Below, one piece after another: positions 1 through 9,100 of a DNA stretch of 64,000 nt (position 1 is the first letter of the stretch; each line of letters starts with the position of its first letter). The notes below the pieces were generated by a model. It searched no databases, had not been told where the DNA came from, and saw only the letters and a program-made list of their open reading frames with translations. The translations under genes were made by a program, and so were the position numbers. The DNA comes from Clostridium sp. Marseille-P3244 (lineage in GTDB: Bacteria > Bacillota > Clostridia > Lachnospirales > Lachnospiraceae), in assembly GCF_900120155.1 (NCBI RefSeq), contig NZ_LT635549.1:1240001-1304000 (forward strand), read 5' to 3'.

Positions 1-186
1 GAAGGCCATGCAGAGGGTCATGCCCAAGGCCATGCGGAAGGATTTGCCGAAGGACGGGCTCAGCTTTTTGGGATCATAGAAAAGAAGCGAAAGAAAGGTG
101 AGACCGCCGAACAGATTGCCGCGGATCTGGACGAGGAGGTGTCTGTGATCGAGGAGCTCTTAAAAGAGCAGGGATTACATAAGTAG
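1..186 (+). CDS. C-terminal end of a Rpn-family PD-(D/E)XK nuclease/transposase-like protein (5' part outside window)
   Basis: Frame 1 is open from the window edge to TAG at 184-186 and encodes 61 residues. It begins in a Gly-His-Ala/Glu-Gly repeat (GHAEGHAQGHAEGFAEG) and then a charged helical tail (GIIEKKRKKGETAEQIA). The same repeat and tail layout closes the complete paralogue at 13144-14082, so this is the end of a second family member. The catalytic core lies outside the window. Rpn proteins are known as recombination-promoting nucleases related to transposases; the exact role of this copy is not shown. Confidence 0.75.
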   Translation, partial: EGHAEGHAQGHAEGFAEGRAQLFGIIEKKRKKGETAEQIAADLDEEVSVIEELLKEQGLHK

Positions 187-211
187 CTATCTATGTGCCG
201 CGTATGAGCTA

Positions 212-240
212 TTGACACTCTATTCCGGAGATGCTACGAT
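212..240 (+). promoter_or_regulatory. Sigma-A type promoter of the guanine deaminase-xanthine dehydrogenase operon
   Basis: TTGACA at 212-217, a 17-base spacer and TACGAT at 235-240. Transcription would begin near 247, just upstream of the purine riboswitch aptamer, leaving a leader of about 130 nt before the guanine deaminase start. Confidence 0.7.
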
Positions 241-258
241 AATTACAGATGAATACTG

Positions 259-355
259 CGTGCTTATATAGGTTCATAATCGGTTGAACGTCTCTACCAG
301 CCGCCGGAACGGCTGACTATAGGTATGCGGGATACAGCATGCGCTGTACCGCATA
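259..355 (+). promoter_or_regulatory. Purine riboswitch (guanine-type) with downstream hairpin
   Basis: The aptamer spans 259-327. P1 is a ten-pair stem (259-268 with 318-327). P2 is GTTCA/TGAAC with loop TAATCGG(T); P3 is AGCCG/CGGCT with loop CCGGAA; the GG of L2 can pair with the CC of L3 as in known purine aptamers. J2/3 reads GTCTCTACC and J3/1 reads GACTAT, with C at 317 in the specificity position that gives guanine/hypoxanthine recognition. A second hairpin at 324-355 (TATGCGG/CCGCATA outer stem, TACAGC/GCTGTA inner stem) shares 324-327 with P1, so the two folds compete. No T-tract follows it, so it does not look like an ordinary terminator. UCUCU at 291-295 could pair with AGAGG of the ribosome binding site at 364-368, which would make ligand binding an ON signal; that part is inference. 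Confidence 0.85.
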
Positions 356-378
356 TGTTATGGAGAGGAGTCAGGCCG

Positions 379-1662
379 ATGAATGAACCTGTTTTTATTT
401 TAAAAGGAAATATCATATATAGTAAAAGTGTGAAAGAATTTGCCGTTTACGAGCACAGCTATCTTGTCTGTGAAGAGGGCAAGGTCAAAGGAGTATATCA
501 GACACTGCCTTTCCGGCTTGGCGGAAGGCCCATCCAGGATTTCGGGGACTGTCTGATTATCCCGGGTCTGGTGGATCTGCATACCCACGCGCCTCAGTAT
601 TCCTTCCGGGGGCTGGGCATGGATCTGGAACTGCTGGACTGGCTTGAGACAAATACATTTCCCGAGGAAGCCAGGTATGGATCTTCGGAGTATGCCGGGA
701 CCGCCTACCGTATCTTTGCGGACAGTATGAGGAAAAGCGCTGTCACGAGAGCCTGTGTTTTTGCCACGGTTCACCGGGATTCCACTCTGATTCTTATGGA
801 TCTGCTGGAAAAGACCGGGCTGGACACTTTTGTGGGAAAGGTAAACATGGACTGGAATGCTCCGGAGTATCTGCGGGAGGAGACGGAGGAGTCGGCAGAA
901 GAGACGCTGGAATGGATCCGGGATGTGGAACACCGTAAATATGCCAATACCCGGCCTATCCTGACGCCCCGGTTCATTCCCAGCTGTACGGACGGACTTC
1001 TGGAGGAGCTGAAAAAGCTTCAGATGCGTTTCGGACTGCCGGTGCAGTCCCACCTGTCAGAAAATCTCGATGAGGTGGCATGGGTAAAGGAACTGTGCCC
1101 CCGGGCAGAGTTTTATGGAGACGCTTATGACCGGTTCGGTCTGTTCGGAGCGGACTGTCCCACTGTTATGGCCCACTGTGTGTACAGCGATGACAGAGAG
1201 ATCGGACGGATGAAAGAAAACGGCGTATTTATCGCCCACTGTCCGGAGTCCAACATGAATGTGTCTTCCGGCATCGCGCCGGTGCGGAAATTTCTGGAAG
1301 AAGAGCTTCATGTAGGACTTGGCAGCGATGTGGCGGGAGGCAGCACGGAGAATCTGTTCCGGGCCATGGCCCATGCGGTACAGGCCTCCAAGCTGAGGTG
1401 GCGCCTTCTGGATAACAGTCTGGCGCCGCTGACAGCGGAGGAAGTTTTCTATCTGGCTACAAAAGGCGGCGGAAAATTCTTCGGGAAGGTCGGAAGTTTT
1501 GAGCCGGGTTATGAGTTTGACGCGGTGGTCCTGGACGATGGCAGACTGGCCCATCCCCAGGCGCTTGATATCAGAAGCAGGCTGGAACGGATGATCTATC
1601 TGGCAGACGAGAGGGAGATCCGGGCGAAGTATGTAAAGGGACGAAAGATCGATCTCTCCTGA
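379..1662 (+). CDS. guaD: Guanine deaminase
   Basis: This 427-residue cytoplasmic amidohydrolase should convert guanine to xanthine and ammonia, feeding the xanthine dehydrogenase encoded next. The metal site is visible: HTH at residues 68-70 in PGLVDLHTHAPQYSFRG, His about 225 in HLSEN, His about 266 in MAHC, and Asp about 317 in GLGSDVAGG. The motif HCPESNMN is typical of guanine deaminases and related aminohydrolases. The ATG at 379 was chosen because GGAGAGGAG precedes it and the longer open frame from 325 would start inside the riboswitch. It is 26 bases from xdhA, so one operon is likely, controlled by the purine riboswitch. Confidence 0.9.
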   Translation: MNEPVFILKGNIIYSKSVKEFAVYEHSYLVCEEGKVKGVYQTLPFRLGGRPIQDFGDCLIIPGLVDLHTHAPQYSFRGLGMDLELLDWLETNTFPEEARYGSSEYAGTAYRIFADSMRKSAVTRACVFATVHRDSTLILMDLLEKTGLDTFVGKVNMDWNAPEYLREETEESAEETLEWIRDVEHRKYANTRPILTPRFIPSCTDGLLEELKKLQMRFGLPVQSHLSENLDEVAWVKELCPRAEFYGDAYDRFGLFGADCPTVMAHCVYSDDREIGRMKENGVFIAHCPESNMNVSSGIAPVRKFLEEELHVGLGSDVAGGSTENLFRAMAHAVQASKLRWRLLDNSLAPLTAEEVFYLATKGGGKFFGKVGSFEPGYEFDAVVLDDGRLAHPQALDIRSRLERMIYLADEREIRAKYVKGRKIDLS

Positions 1663-1688
1663 ACCGAGAACGGAGGTGAGCGGAAACG

Positions 1689-4007
1689 ATGAGTATCATG
1701 AAGAATACTGCGAAAGAACGGGAACATGTAACAGGGAAAAGCGTAAACCGGGTGGATGCCTTTGAGAAGGTTACCGGCCGGGCGAAATATGTTGATGATC
1801 TCTGCGACCGCAACGCATATGTCGCGAAAGTGCTGCACTCCACGATTGCTCACGGGTATGTGAGATCAGTGGACACATCCCAGGCAGAGAAGATCCCCGG
1901 AGTGGTGAAGATCGTGACCTGTTTTGACGTGCCGAAGAATTATTTTCCTACAGCCGGACATCCCTGGTCCACAGAGCCGGCCCATCAGGATGTGGCGGAC
2001 CGCCTGCTCCTGACAGATCATGTGCGCTTCTACGGGGACGATGTAGCCGCTGTGGTGGCGGAAAATGAAGTGGCCGCGGCACAGGCTGTGCGGGCGCTGA
2101 AGGTGGAGTATGAGGAGTTTCCTTTTGTGCTGGATGTCCATCAGGCCATGGAGGAAGGAGCGCCTCAGCTTCATGAGAAATATCCTGGAAATGTGCTGGC
2201 CCATACGTCCATCCGAAATGGAGATTATGAGAAGGCGATACGGGAACCGGGGCTGACAAAAGTGGAGGGCTGGTACCAGACTCCGACAGTACAGCACTGC
2301 CATATCGAGAACGTGATCTGCTATGCATATATGGAGCAGGGAAGATATGTGGTTGTTTCTGCCACTCAGATCCCTCATATCTGCCGCCGGGTGGTGGGGC
2401 AGGCCCTGGGAGTGCCCTGGGGGCAGGTGCGGATCATCAAGCCTTATATCGGCGGCGGGTTCGGGAACCGGCAGGATGTCCTGTATGAACCGTTGTGCGC
2501 GTATCTGAGCGCTCAGGTTGGAGGAAGAACCGTGAAGCTGGAAACATCCAGGGAGGAAACCTTCGCCTCCACAAGAGTCCGGCATGCCATCCATTTTCAT
2601 ATTGTATCCTATGTCAGGCCGGATGGGACCTACGCGGCGCGGAAGTTCGAGAGCTTCTCAGACCAGGGTGCCTATGCATCCCACGGACACAGTATTGCGG
2701 CCAAAGGGATGGGATGCTTTCCTCAGCTCTATCCGTGTCCCAACATTGAGGCGGACACTTATACGGTTTTTACAAATAAATCTGTGTCCGGAGCTATGAG
2801 AGGATACGGCATTCCTCAGGCTATGTTCGCCATGGAAAGTCATACCGAAGACGTGGCCCGGGCCATGGGAATTCCTCCTTATGAATTCCGGATGAAAAAT
2901 GTGATGCCGAAAGGATTTACAGACGGATTTTCTAAAAATGTTAATTATTATGATACGTTCCGGGAATGTATGGAAAAGGGGCGGAAAGAATTTGACTATG
3001 ACCGGAGATTAAAGGAATATGAGGGACAGACCGGAGATGTCCGGCGGGGCGTGGGCATGTCCGTGTTCTGGTACAATACCGGCGTATGGCCCATCTCTCT
3101 TGAGACATCTGCCTGCCGCATGGTGCTCAATCAGGACGGAAGCATCCAGGTCCAGGTGGGAGAGACGGAGATCGGGCAGGGGGCGGATACCGCCTTTGCC
3201 CAGATGGCGGCAGAGACGCTGGGCATCCCGCTTGAGATGGTCCATGTGATCTCCACGCAGGATACAGATGTAACGCCTTTCGGGACGGGGGCTTACGCCT
3301 CCAGGCAGACCTATATGGCGGGGTTCTCCATCCGGCAGACCGGGGAGCTGTTGAAAGAAAAGATTCTGAAAACCGCCTGCGACCTGACCCGGCAGATGGA
3401 GGAAAATCTGGATATTATCAATGGCGATATTATCCGGACGACGGACGGGGAAGTGCTGATGTCACTGGGAGAGCTGGCCACGGAGAAACTTTACAGCCTG
3501 ACGGACAACGGCCATCTCACGGCGGAGAGCAGCTATCAGATTAAGAATAATGCCTATTCGTTCGGCTGTACTTTTGTCGAGGTAGAGGTGGATATTCCTG
3601 CCTGCAAAGTACAGGTGACGGATATCCTTAACGTTCACGACTGCGGAAGACTGATCAATCCGGCTCTGGCTGAGGCACAGGTCCACGGCGGCATGAGCAT
3701 GGCGATCGGATATGCCCTGTCGGAGAAGCTGCTGTATGATGAGAAGACAGGAAGGCCGCTGAACAACAACCTGCTGGATTACAAGCTGTCGACCTTTCTG
3801 GATCACCCGGACTTAAGAGCCTCCTTTATTGAAAATTACGAGCCCACCAGCGCATACGGAACAAAGGCGCTGGGAGAGCCTCCTGCGTGTTCTCCGGCTC
3901 CGGCGATCCGGAACGCAGTCCTGCAGGCCATAGGAGTGGCGGTAAATGAGATTCCCATGCGACCGCATATCCTGTTTGAGGAATTTAAGAAGGCCGGACT
4001 GATCTGA
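1689..4007 (+). CDS. xdhA: Xanthine dehydrogenase, molybdenum-binding subunit
   Basis: A 772-residue molybdopterin-binding large subunit of a three-part xanthine dehydrogenase that oxidises hypoxanthine/xanthine. It has the N-terminal aldehyde oxidase/xanthine dehydrogenase a/b hammerhead domain (GKSVNRVDAFEKVTGRAKYVDD) and the molybdenum domain with GGGFGNRQD near residue 258, AMRGYGIPQA near 368, GETEIGQGAD, and the C-terminal GTKALGEPPA carrying the catalytic glutamate. Length and motif order match the E. coli XdhA family. A GGAGGTGA ribosome binding site precedes the ATG. The FAD and iron-sulfur subunits follow in order. Confidence 0.92.
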   Translation: MSIMKNTAKEREHVTGKSVNRVDAFEKVTGRAKYVDDLCDRNAYVAKVLHSTIAHGYVRSVDTSQAEKIPGVVKIVTCFDVPKNYFPTAGHPWSTEPAHQDVADRLLLTDHVRFYGDDVAAVVAENEVAAAQAVRALKVEYEEFPFVLDVHQAMEEGAPQLHEKYPGNVLAHTSIRNGDYEKAIREPGLTKVEGWYQTPTVQHCHIENVICYAYMEQGRYVVVSATQIPHICRRVVGQALGVPWGQVRIIKPYIGGGFGNRQDVLYEPLCAYLSAQVGGRTVKLETSREETFASTRVRHAIHFHIVSYVRPDGTYAARKFESFSDQGAYASHGHSIAAKGMGCFPQLYPCPNIEADTYTVFTNKSVSGAMRGYGIPQAMFAMESHTEDVARAMGIPPYEFRMKNVMPKGFTDGFSKNVNYYDTFRECMEKGRKEFDYDRRLKEYEGQTGDVRRGVGMSVFWYNTGVWPISLETSACRMVLNQDGSIQVQVGETEIGQGADTAFAQMAAETLGIPLEMVHVISTQDTDVTPFGTGAYASRQTYMAGFSIRQTGELLKEKILKTACDLTRQMEENLDIINGDIIRTTDGEVLMSLGELATEKLYSLTDNGHLTAESSYQIKNNAYSFGCTFVEVEVDIPACKVQVTDILNVHDCGRLINPALAEAQVHGGMSMAIGYALSEKLLYDEKTGRPLNNNLLDYKLSTFLDHPDLRASFIENYEPTSAYGTKALGEPPACSPAPAIRNAVLQAIGVAVNEIPMRPHILFEEFKKAGLI

Positions 4008-4076
4008 CGGCTGTCGGCCGGGTGGATTTATAAACGCAAGATTTAAGACTGTAAAAGGCAGAAAAGAGGTGGAATC

Positions 4077-4964
4077 ATGTATGACATGAAGGCATTGTAC
4101 GAGGCCGGGAGTGTGGATCACGCGATCTGGCTTCTCAAGGAACATCCCGGAGCTCAGATCATCGCGGGAGGAAGCGACGTGCTGGTCCAGATGCGGGAGG
4201 GAAAACGCTCCGGCGCGGAGCTGGTCAGCATTCATGGCCTGGATGAACTGCGGGGTGTGAAGATGGAGAAGGACGGTACACTGCGCATCGGTTCTCTCAC
4301 CAGCTTTTCTCATATTACAAAGGATCCGCTGATCCGGGAATATTTTCATGTGCTGGGAGAAGCAGTAGACATGGCAGGCGGACCTCAGATCCGGAATATC
4401 GCCACTATAGGGGGAAACACCTGCAACGGGGTGACCTCGGCAGATTCAGCATCCACCCTGTTTGCCTGGGACGCGGTCGTGGAGCTGACCGGAGCGGAAG
4501 GGATAAGACGGATCCCGATCGCAGATTTTTACCTGGGTCCGGGGAAGGTGGACCTTCGTCCCGCAGAGCTGCAGACAGGGATTTTGATCCGGAAAGAATC
4601 CTATGAAGGATACAAAGGACATTACATAAAATATGCGATGAGAAATGCAATGGATATTGCGACTTTGGGATGTTCTGTAAATGTAAAACTTTCTGAAGAC
4701 AAAAAAATATTTACAGATATTCGTATTGCATATGGGGTGGCAGGCCCTGTACCCCTGCGGGCAGTTCACGCGGAACAGGCAGGAAGAGGTCTGGATGTAA
4801 CGGAAGAAAACATAGAAAAGATCGGGGATGCCGTTCTGGAAGATATCAGGCCCCGGGACAGCTGGCGAGCCAGCAAAGCCTTCCGGGAGCATATTTCCAG
4901 GGTTTTGTGTAAGCGGGCTCTGCGGGAGGCAGCCGGAAAGGCAGGTGGCAGGACAGATGAGTGA
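4077..4964 (+). CDS. xdhB: Xanthine dehydrogenase, FAD-binding subunit
   Basis: A 295-residue FAD subunit that passes electrons from the iron-sulfur subunit to NAD(P). FAD-binding motifs are IAGGSDVLVQMR near residue 30 and the longer GGPQIRNIATIGGN near 100, followed by the CO dehydrogenase flavoprotein C-terminal domain. AAAAGAGGTGG precedes the ATG. Its last eight bases overlap the start of the iron-sulfur subunit, which suggests translational coupling. Confidence 0.92.
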   Translation: MYDMKALYEAGSVDHAIWLLKEHPGAQIIAGGSDVLVQMREGKRSGAELVSIHGLDELRGVKMEKDGTLRIGSLTSFSHITKDPLIREYFHVLGEAVDMAGGPQIRNIATIGGNTCNGVTSADSASTLFAWDAVVELTGAEGIRRIPIADFYLGPGKVDLRPAELQTGILIRKESYEGYKGHYIKYAMRNAMDIATLGCSVNVKLSEDKKIFTDIRIAYGVAGPVPLRAVHAEQAGRGLDVTEENIEKIGDAVLEDIRPRDSWRASKAFREHISRVLCKRALREAAGKAGGRTDE

Positions 4965-5466
4965 AAACGGGAGAAAACAGTATAAGCTTGTGAGGTGCCG
5001 GATCAATGGAGTGGAGCGGGAGACGATGGTGGATGTCAGGGCTTCGCTGACGGATATGCTGCGGAATGATTATTCCCTGACCAGCGTTAAGAAGGGCTGC
5101 GAGGTAGGTGAGTGCGGCGCCTGCAATGTAATCATCGACGGAGAATGTTATAATTCCTGTATATATCTTGCAGTCTGGGCGGACGGAAAAGAGATCCGTA
5201 CTTTGGAAGGCCTGATGGGTCCGGCCGGAGAGCTGTCCGATATCCAGCAGGCATTTATCGACGAAGCGGCTGTCCAGTGCGGATTCTGTACTCCGGGCAT
5301 GATCATGAGCGCGGTGGAGATCCTGGAAAGCGGGAGGGAATACACACGGGAAGAACTCAGAAAACTGCTCTCCGGACATCTGTGCAGATGTACCGGGTAT
5401 GAAAATATTCTGAACGCAGTGGAAAAGACCATGCGGAAGCGGCTGGAAAACGCGAGAAGGCAGTAA
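4957..5466 (+). CDS. xdhC: Xanthine dehydrogenase, [2Fe-2S] iron-sulfur subunit
   Basis: A 169-residue small subunit with both [2Fe-2S] clusters: the plant-ferredoxin motif CEVGECGACNVIIDGECYNSC and the C-terminal CGFCTPGM plus CRCTGY. It carries electrons between the molybdenum centre of XdhA and the FAD of XdhB. The ATG at 4957 overlaps the stop of xdhB (ATGAGTGA), and the preceding AGGTGGCAGGA region acts as ribosome binding site; the open frame further upstream lies inside xdhB and is not used. Confidence 0.92.
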   Translation: MSENGRKQYKLVRCRINGVERETMVDVRASLTDMLRNDYSLTSVKKGCEVGECGACNVIIDGECYNSCIYLAVWADGKEIRTLEGLMGPAGELSDIQQAFIDEAAVQCGFCTPGMIMSAVEILESGREYTREELRKLLSGHLCRCTGYENILNAVEKTMRKRLENARRQ

Positions 5467-5508
5467 TGCCGTTGAAAGATTCCCAAAACATAAAATAAGG
5501 AAAAAGGA

Positions 5509-5571
5509 AAAAAACACCGGGAGACCGATACATGCTCTGAAAGCATGGATCTGGCTCAGGTGTTTTTTTTT
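5509..5571. terminator. Bidirectional terminator between xdhC and the convergent XRE regulator
   Basis: AAAAACACC near 5510 pairs with GGTGTTTTTTTTT at 5559-5571, with an inner CATGCT/AGCATG stem. A-rich on the left and T-rich on the right, so it can stop transcripts from both directions. It overlaps the stop codon of the minus-strand regulator. Confidence 0.8.
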
Positions 5572-5828
5572 CGTCCGGCCGGAAGCTCTTCTTTGAAGTC
5601 AAAGAAGTAGTATACAGGGATTTCAAGAGCATCCGCAATATTGAATAATGTCTCAAGGGAAATAGAAGTGGGAACATTAGGCGCTTCGATATTGCTTAAA
5701 TGTGTCCGGCTTACGTCGATGCGTTCTGCAAGCTGCATTTGAGTCAGTCCCCGCAGTTTGCGGTAATAGGCTATGTTCAGTCCAAGTTTGATATATCGTT
5801 CTTCGTGATTCAATGTCGTATTTTTCAT
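5556..5828 (-). CDS. XRE-family helix-turn-helix transcriptional regulator
   Basis: About 90 residues, almost all a Cro/C1-type HTH domain: LGLNIAYYRKLRGLTQMQLAERIDVSRTHLSNIE, then a short helix pair. A TATAAT box lies at about 5851-5856 on the minus strand, and AGGAGG sits just before ATG 5828; this favours that start over the in-frame ATGs at 5846 and 5864, although the spacing is only three bases. It is convergent with the xanthine dehydrogenase operon and divergent from the surface-protein operon. It could regulate either; no target site was identified. Confidence 0.8.
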   Translation of the reverse strand: MKNTTLNHEERYIKLGLNIAYYRKLRGLTQMQLAERIDVSRTHLSNIEAPNVPTSISLETLFNIADALEIPVYYFFDFKEELPAGRKKNT

Positions 5829-6073
5829 AGTCCTCCTGTTCCGTGACATGTATATATTATACACGAAAATAACACTTATTAAAATATTATGCTATTTACA
5901 CATATTTTTCAATGGGTTTTTGGGGGCAGATGTGCATTTATATTATTTGCTGGATTCGGGGAATCATTCCGATTACGGTGGATAAATTAAAGACATCCTA
6001 ATTTTACAACATAATAATAAGTGCATAAACAATATATTTATATGCTATTGCAATACTAAATTTTGCAAAACTG

Positions 6074-6102
6074 TTGAAATTTAAACAGAGGTGTGCTATA
6101 TT
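6074..6102 (+). promoter_or_regulatory. Promoter of the surface-protein operon
   Basis: TTGAAA at 6074-6079, 17-base spacer, TATATT at 6097-6102. The transcript would begin near 6109, downstream of the ATG at 6093, which argues that this ATG is not the translation start of the following gene. The AT-rich stretch 5865-6073 holds no other gene that can be supported. Confidence 0.65.
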
Positions 6103-6152
6103 TAAAAATCAAAAGGGGTGGATTCGAGTTAAAGAAAGGATGTGAGGGCTCC

Positions 6153-9100
6153 GTGTTGGGAAAAAAAGGACATAAGATACTGACCTTTAAAAGAGCGGCG
6201 GCATTTTTAATGAGTATGTGCCTTCTTCTGGGAAGCTCTGATTTTGGGTTGACCCTGGAGGCGGCAGAGAATGTCAGCGCGACTTTTTCAGAGAAACTTT
6301 CGGAGGACGGGACATCTTCAGAAATAACTATGTCTGTGTCCGCGGCGGATCAGAATACAGAGATACTTCAGATAGAAAATCCGGACGGGACGGTGTCCGG
6401 GGATGCCTCAGTGACTACATACAGCGTGGCGGAGAACGGCACGTATGAGTTTACTGTGACTTATCAGGTGAATGGGGAAGATGAGTCGAAAGAAACGTTC
6501 AGCTATATTGTCAGCGGGATTGGAAAGACGGAAGAAGGAACAGCGGTTACGGATGAGAATAGTGAGGCCGGAAACGCAACAGAGGAAGAAAATATTCCGG
6601 ACGTAGCCGGAGAGGCGGGAGATGGAAAAGATACAAATGAAGCAGCCGAGACAGAAACCGGGAATACAGGCGGCGTAACCGCAGCGGTGAACGGACCGGC
6701 GAAGGCGCCGAGAGCAGTCGGAGATGTGGAAGTAAATGCTGATAATTTTCCAGATGCAAATTTTAGGGAATATATCCGTACTCAATTGCCATGTGCAGAG
6801 GATGGGGTAATTTCAGCTAGTGAGTTGTCCTCTGTGACAACCATAGACTGCAGCACTATGGGAATCGGAAGCCTGGAAGGAATTAAGACATTTACCTATT
6901 TAAATACTCTCAGATGTAATGGAAATAGTCTAACGGAACTGGATCTCAGCAATATGCGTATGCTGAAAACTTTACAGTGCATGGAGAACAATATCCGCAG
7001 TCTGAATCTGACAGGAGTTCAGATAGACTCCGGTTTTATCTACGATAACTGTCTTACCAGGGTGGAGTGCAGTGCTCAGGCATTCAGTACAAGCAGACAG
7101 TTTTCCGGTGGCAGCCAGAAGGTTGAAGTAGTGATGGTACCGTCTGACAGCGGCTGGAAGAGCCAGAACAGTGTGTTCAATTATATGCAGAATCCGACCT
7201 TAAGCACGGGAAATGTGGATACAAGTGGATTTATCACACTTTCATCAGGGCAGAAACCGAGTACGTGTACATTTGATGCCAGTGCTTCCAGGTATGATCT
7301 GGACTGCCGACTGAGTGGAACGATCAGCTTTGTTTACCAGGAAGAAGTCGGCCTCCCGATCAATGAAGAAAACTTCCCGGATACGGTCTTCCGCCAGTAT
7401 ATATCAGAAAATTTTGATACCGATGGGAATGGAACCCTTTCAGAGGAAGAAATCAGAAAAATTAAGGTGGTAAATGTCCAGAATCTTTCGGAAGGGAAAA
7501 TAAAAACTCTGAAAGGGATTGAGTATTTTTCGGAGCTACAAGGATTATTTGCCAATGAGAATGAACTGACAAGCCTGGATCTGAGCAGTAATCAAAAATT
7601 GATGACTTTGATGTGTGATAATAACGCTCTTACCGAACTGACACTTGCGACTTCCGTTGATATAATCCTGATCGGTTTTCAGAATAACAAATTAACGCAT
7701 GTGACAGGGGAATACAATGTGACGGGAATGACTGGAGAAGCTGCAGGAAGCAACCAGAAACCAGAGCTTCCGGTGACCTATGACAGTGTGGAAAAGGTAT
7801 GGCGGACTGCTGATAATTCATTTGGAGACGGCACAAGTATCACGACACCGGGAGTTACCTTTGTGGAAGACGGAAACTACGTGACCTTTTCTGATATAAA
7901 CATTAAAGAGTCAAATTTTGAATGGCAGGGAAATGGAACATTGAAGGTCATGGGGGCCGTTACTTTTGTCTTGCCGGAGGGTATACCTATAACAGAAGAG
8001 TATTTTCCTGATGAGTATTTTAGAGCTTATTTGAAGCGACAGGACTTTGGACAGGATGAGTTTATAGATGCAGAAGAAATTTCTGGAATTACTGAATTGC
8101 GTATACCAAGTGGACAAAATAATTACAGGATTGTAACTTTTGAAGGAATTCAATATTTTACTGCGTTGGAGACTCTTGAATGTAATGAAATTACGTATGC
8201 TCAAACGTTAGACGTGAGTCAGAATAAAGCGCTTAAATATCTGGACTGTGCTAGATGTACGTCTCTGACAGGATTGGACGTGAGTCAGAATTTACAGCTA
8301 GAGTATCTAGACTGTACTGCAACTAGGACTCAACATTTGGATGTATCCAAGAATATTGCTCTAAAAGAATTGCGGTGTAATTCATGCAACCTTAAAGAGT
8401 TAGACTTAAGTAATAATGAAAATTTAATTTATCTGAACTGTGGCCTTAATTCTTTAACGGAGTTGGATATCAGCCATAATACTAAACTGGAAGTGTTGCA
8501 CTGTTTCCATAATAATTTAAATAGTCTGGATGTATCTAATAATATTTTATTAAAAGAGTTGCATTGTTGGAGTAATGACGAATTACATAGTTTAGATTTG
8601 TCAAACAATATTTCGTTAACAACCGTAGAAGCTCGTATAGCTGCTTTGACTTATATTATTAGCGGCGATAATAATTATGAGAATTTAGTAACTGCTAATA
8701 ACAACAGACAGTCAGTTGAGCTGCCGGTTACGTATGATGCTGCAGAAGGAGTATGGCGGACAAAGGATAATACGTTTATGTCAGATACTCAATTTACAGC
8801 TTCGGGAATTAGTTTTGTTGCCGAGGGGAATTATATAACATTCCCGGATGAGATCGCTGAAACAGAATTTACATGGACGTTGCCGGCAAATTCTAAAATG
8901 ACAGTAAGTGGAACTGTTACTTTTAAATATTTGTATGATTATTTCCGGAATGGATATATCAGTGCCGATGAAGCCCAGTCAGTAGAAGACTTAAATGATG
9001 TTTTGGCGTTTGAATTGTATAGTAAACTTACAGAGACTGAGATAGCGAGTATAAATGTAACAACTATAGATAATTTTGAGGCATTTAAATCAGGAGAATT

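Noticed and set aside
325..378. Longer start of the guanine deaminase frame at 325
   Set aside because: It lies inside the riboswitch, has no ribosome binding site, and adds residues unlike the family; ATG 379 fits better.
400..1053. Minus-strand open frames overlapping guaD and other long genes (for example 400-1053, 1866-2600, 24205-24804)
   Set aside because: They are shadows of real plus-strand genes, with low-complexity Cys/His/Pro/Arg-rich translations and no ribosome binding site or family motif.
4846..5517. Minus-strand frame across xdhB-xdhC
   Set aside because: It runs antisense to two clear subunits with cluster motifs and has no independent support.
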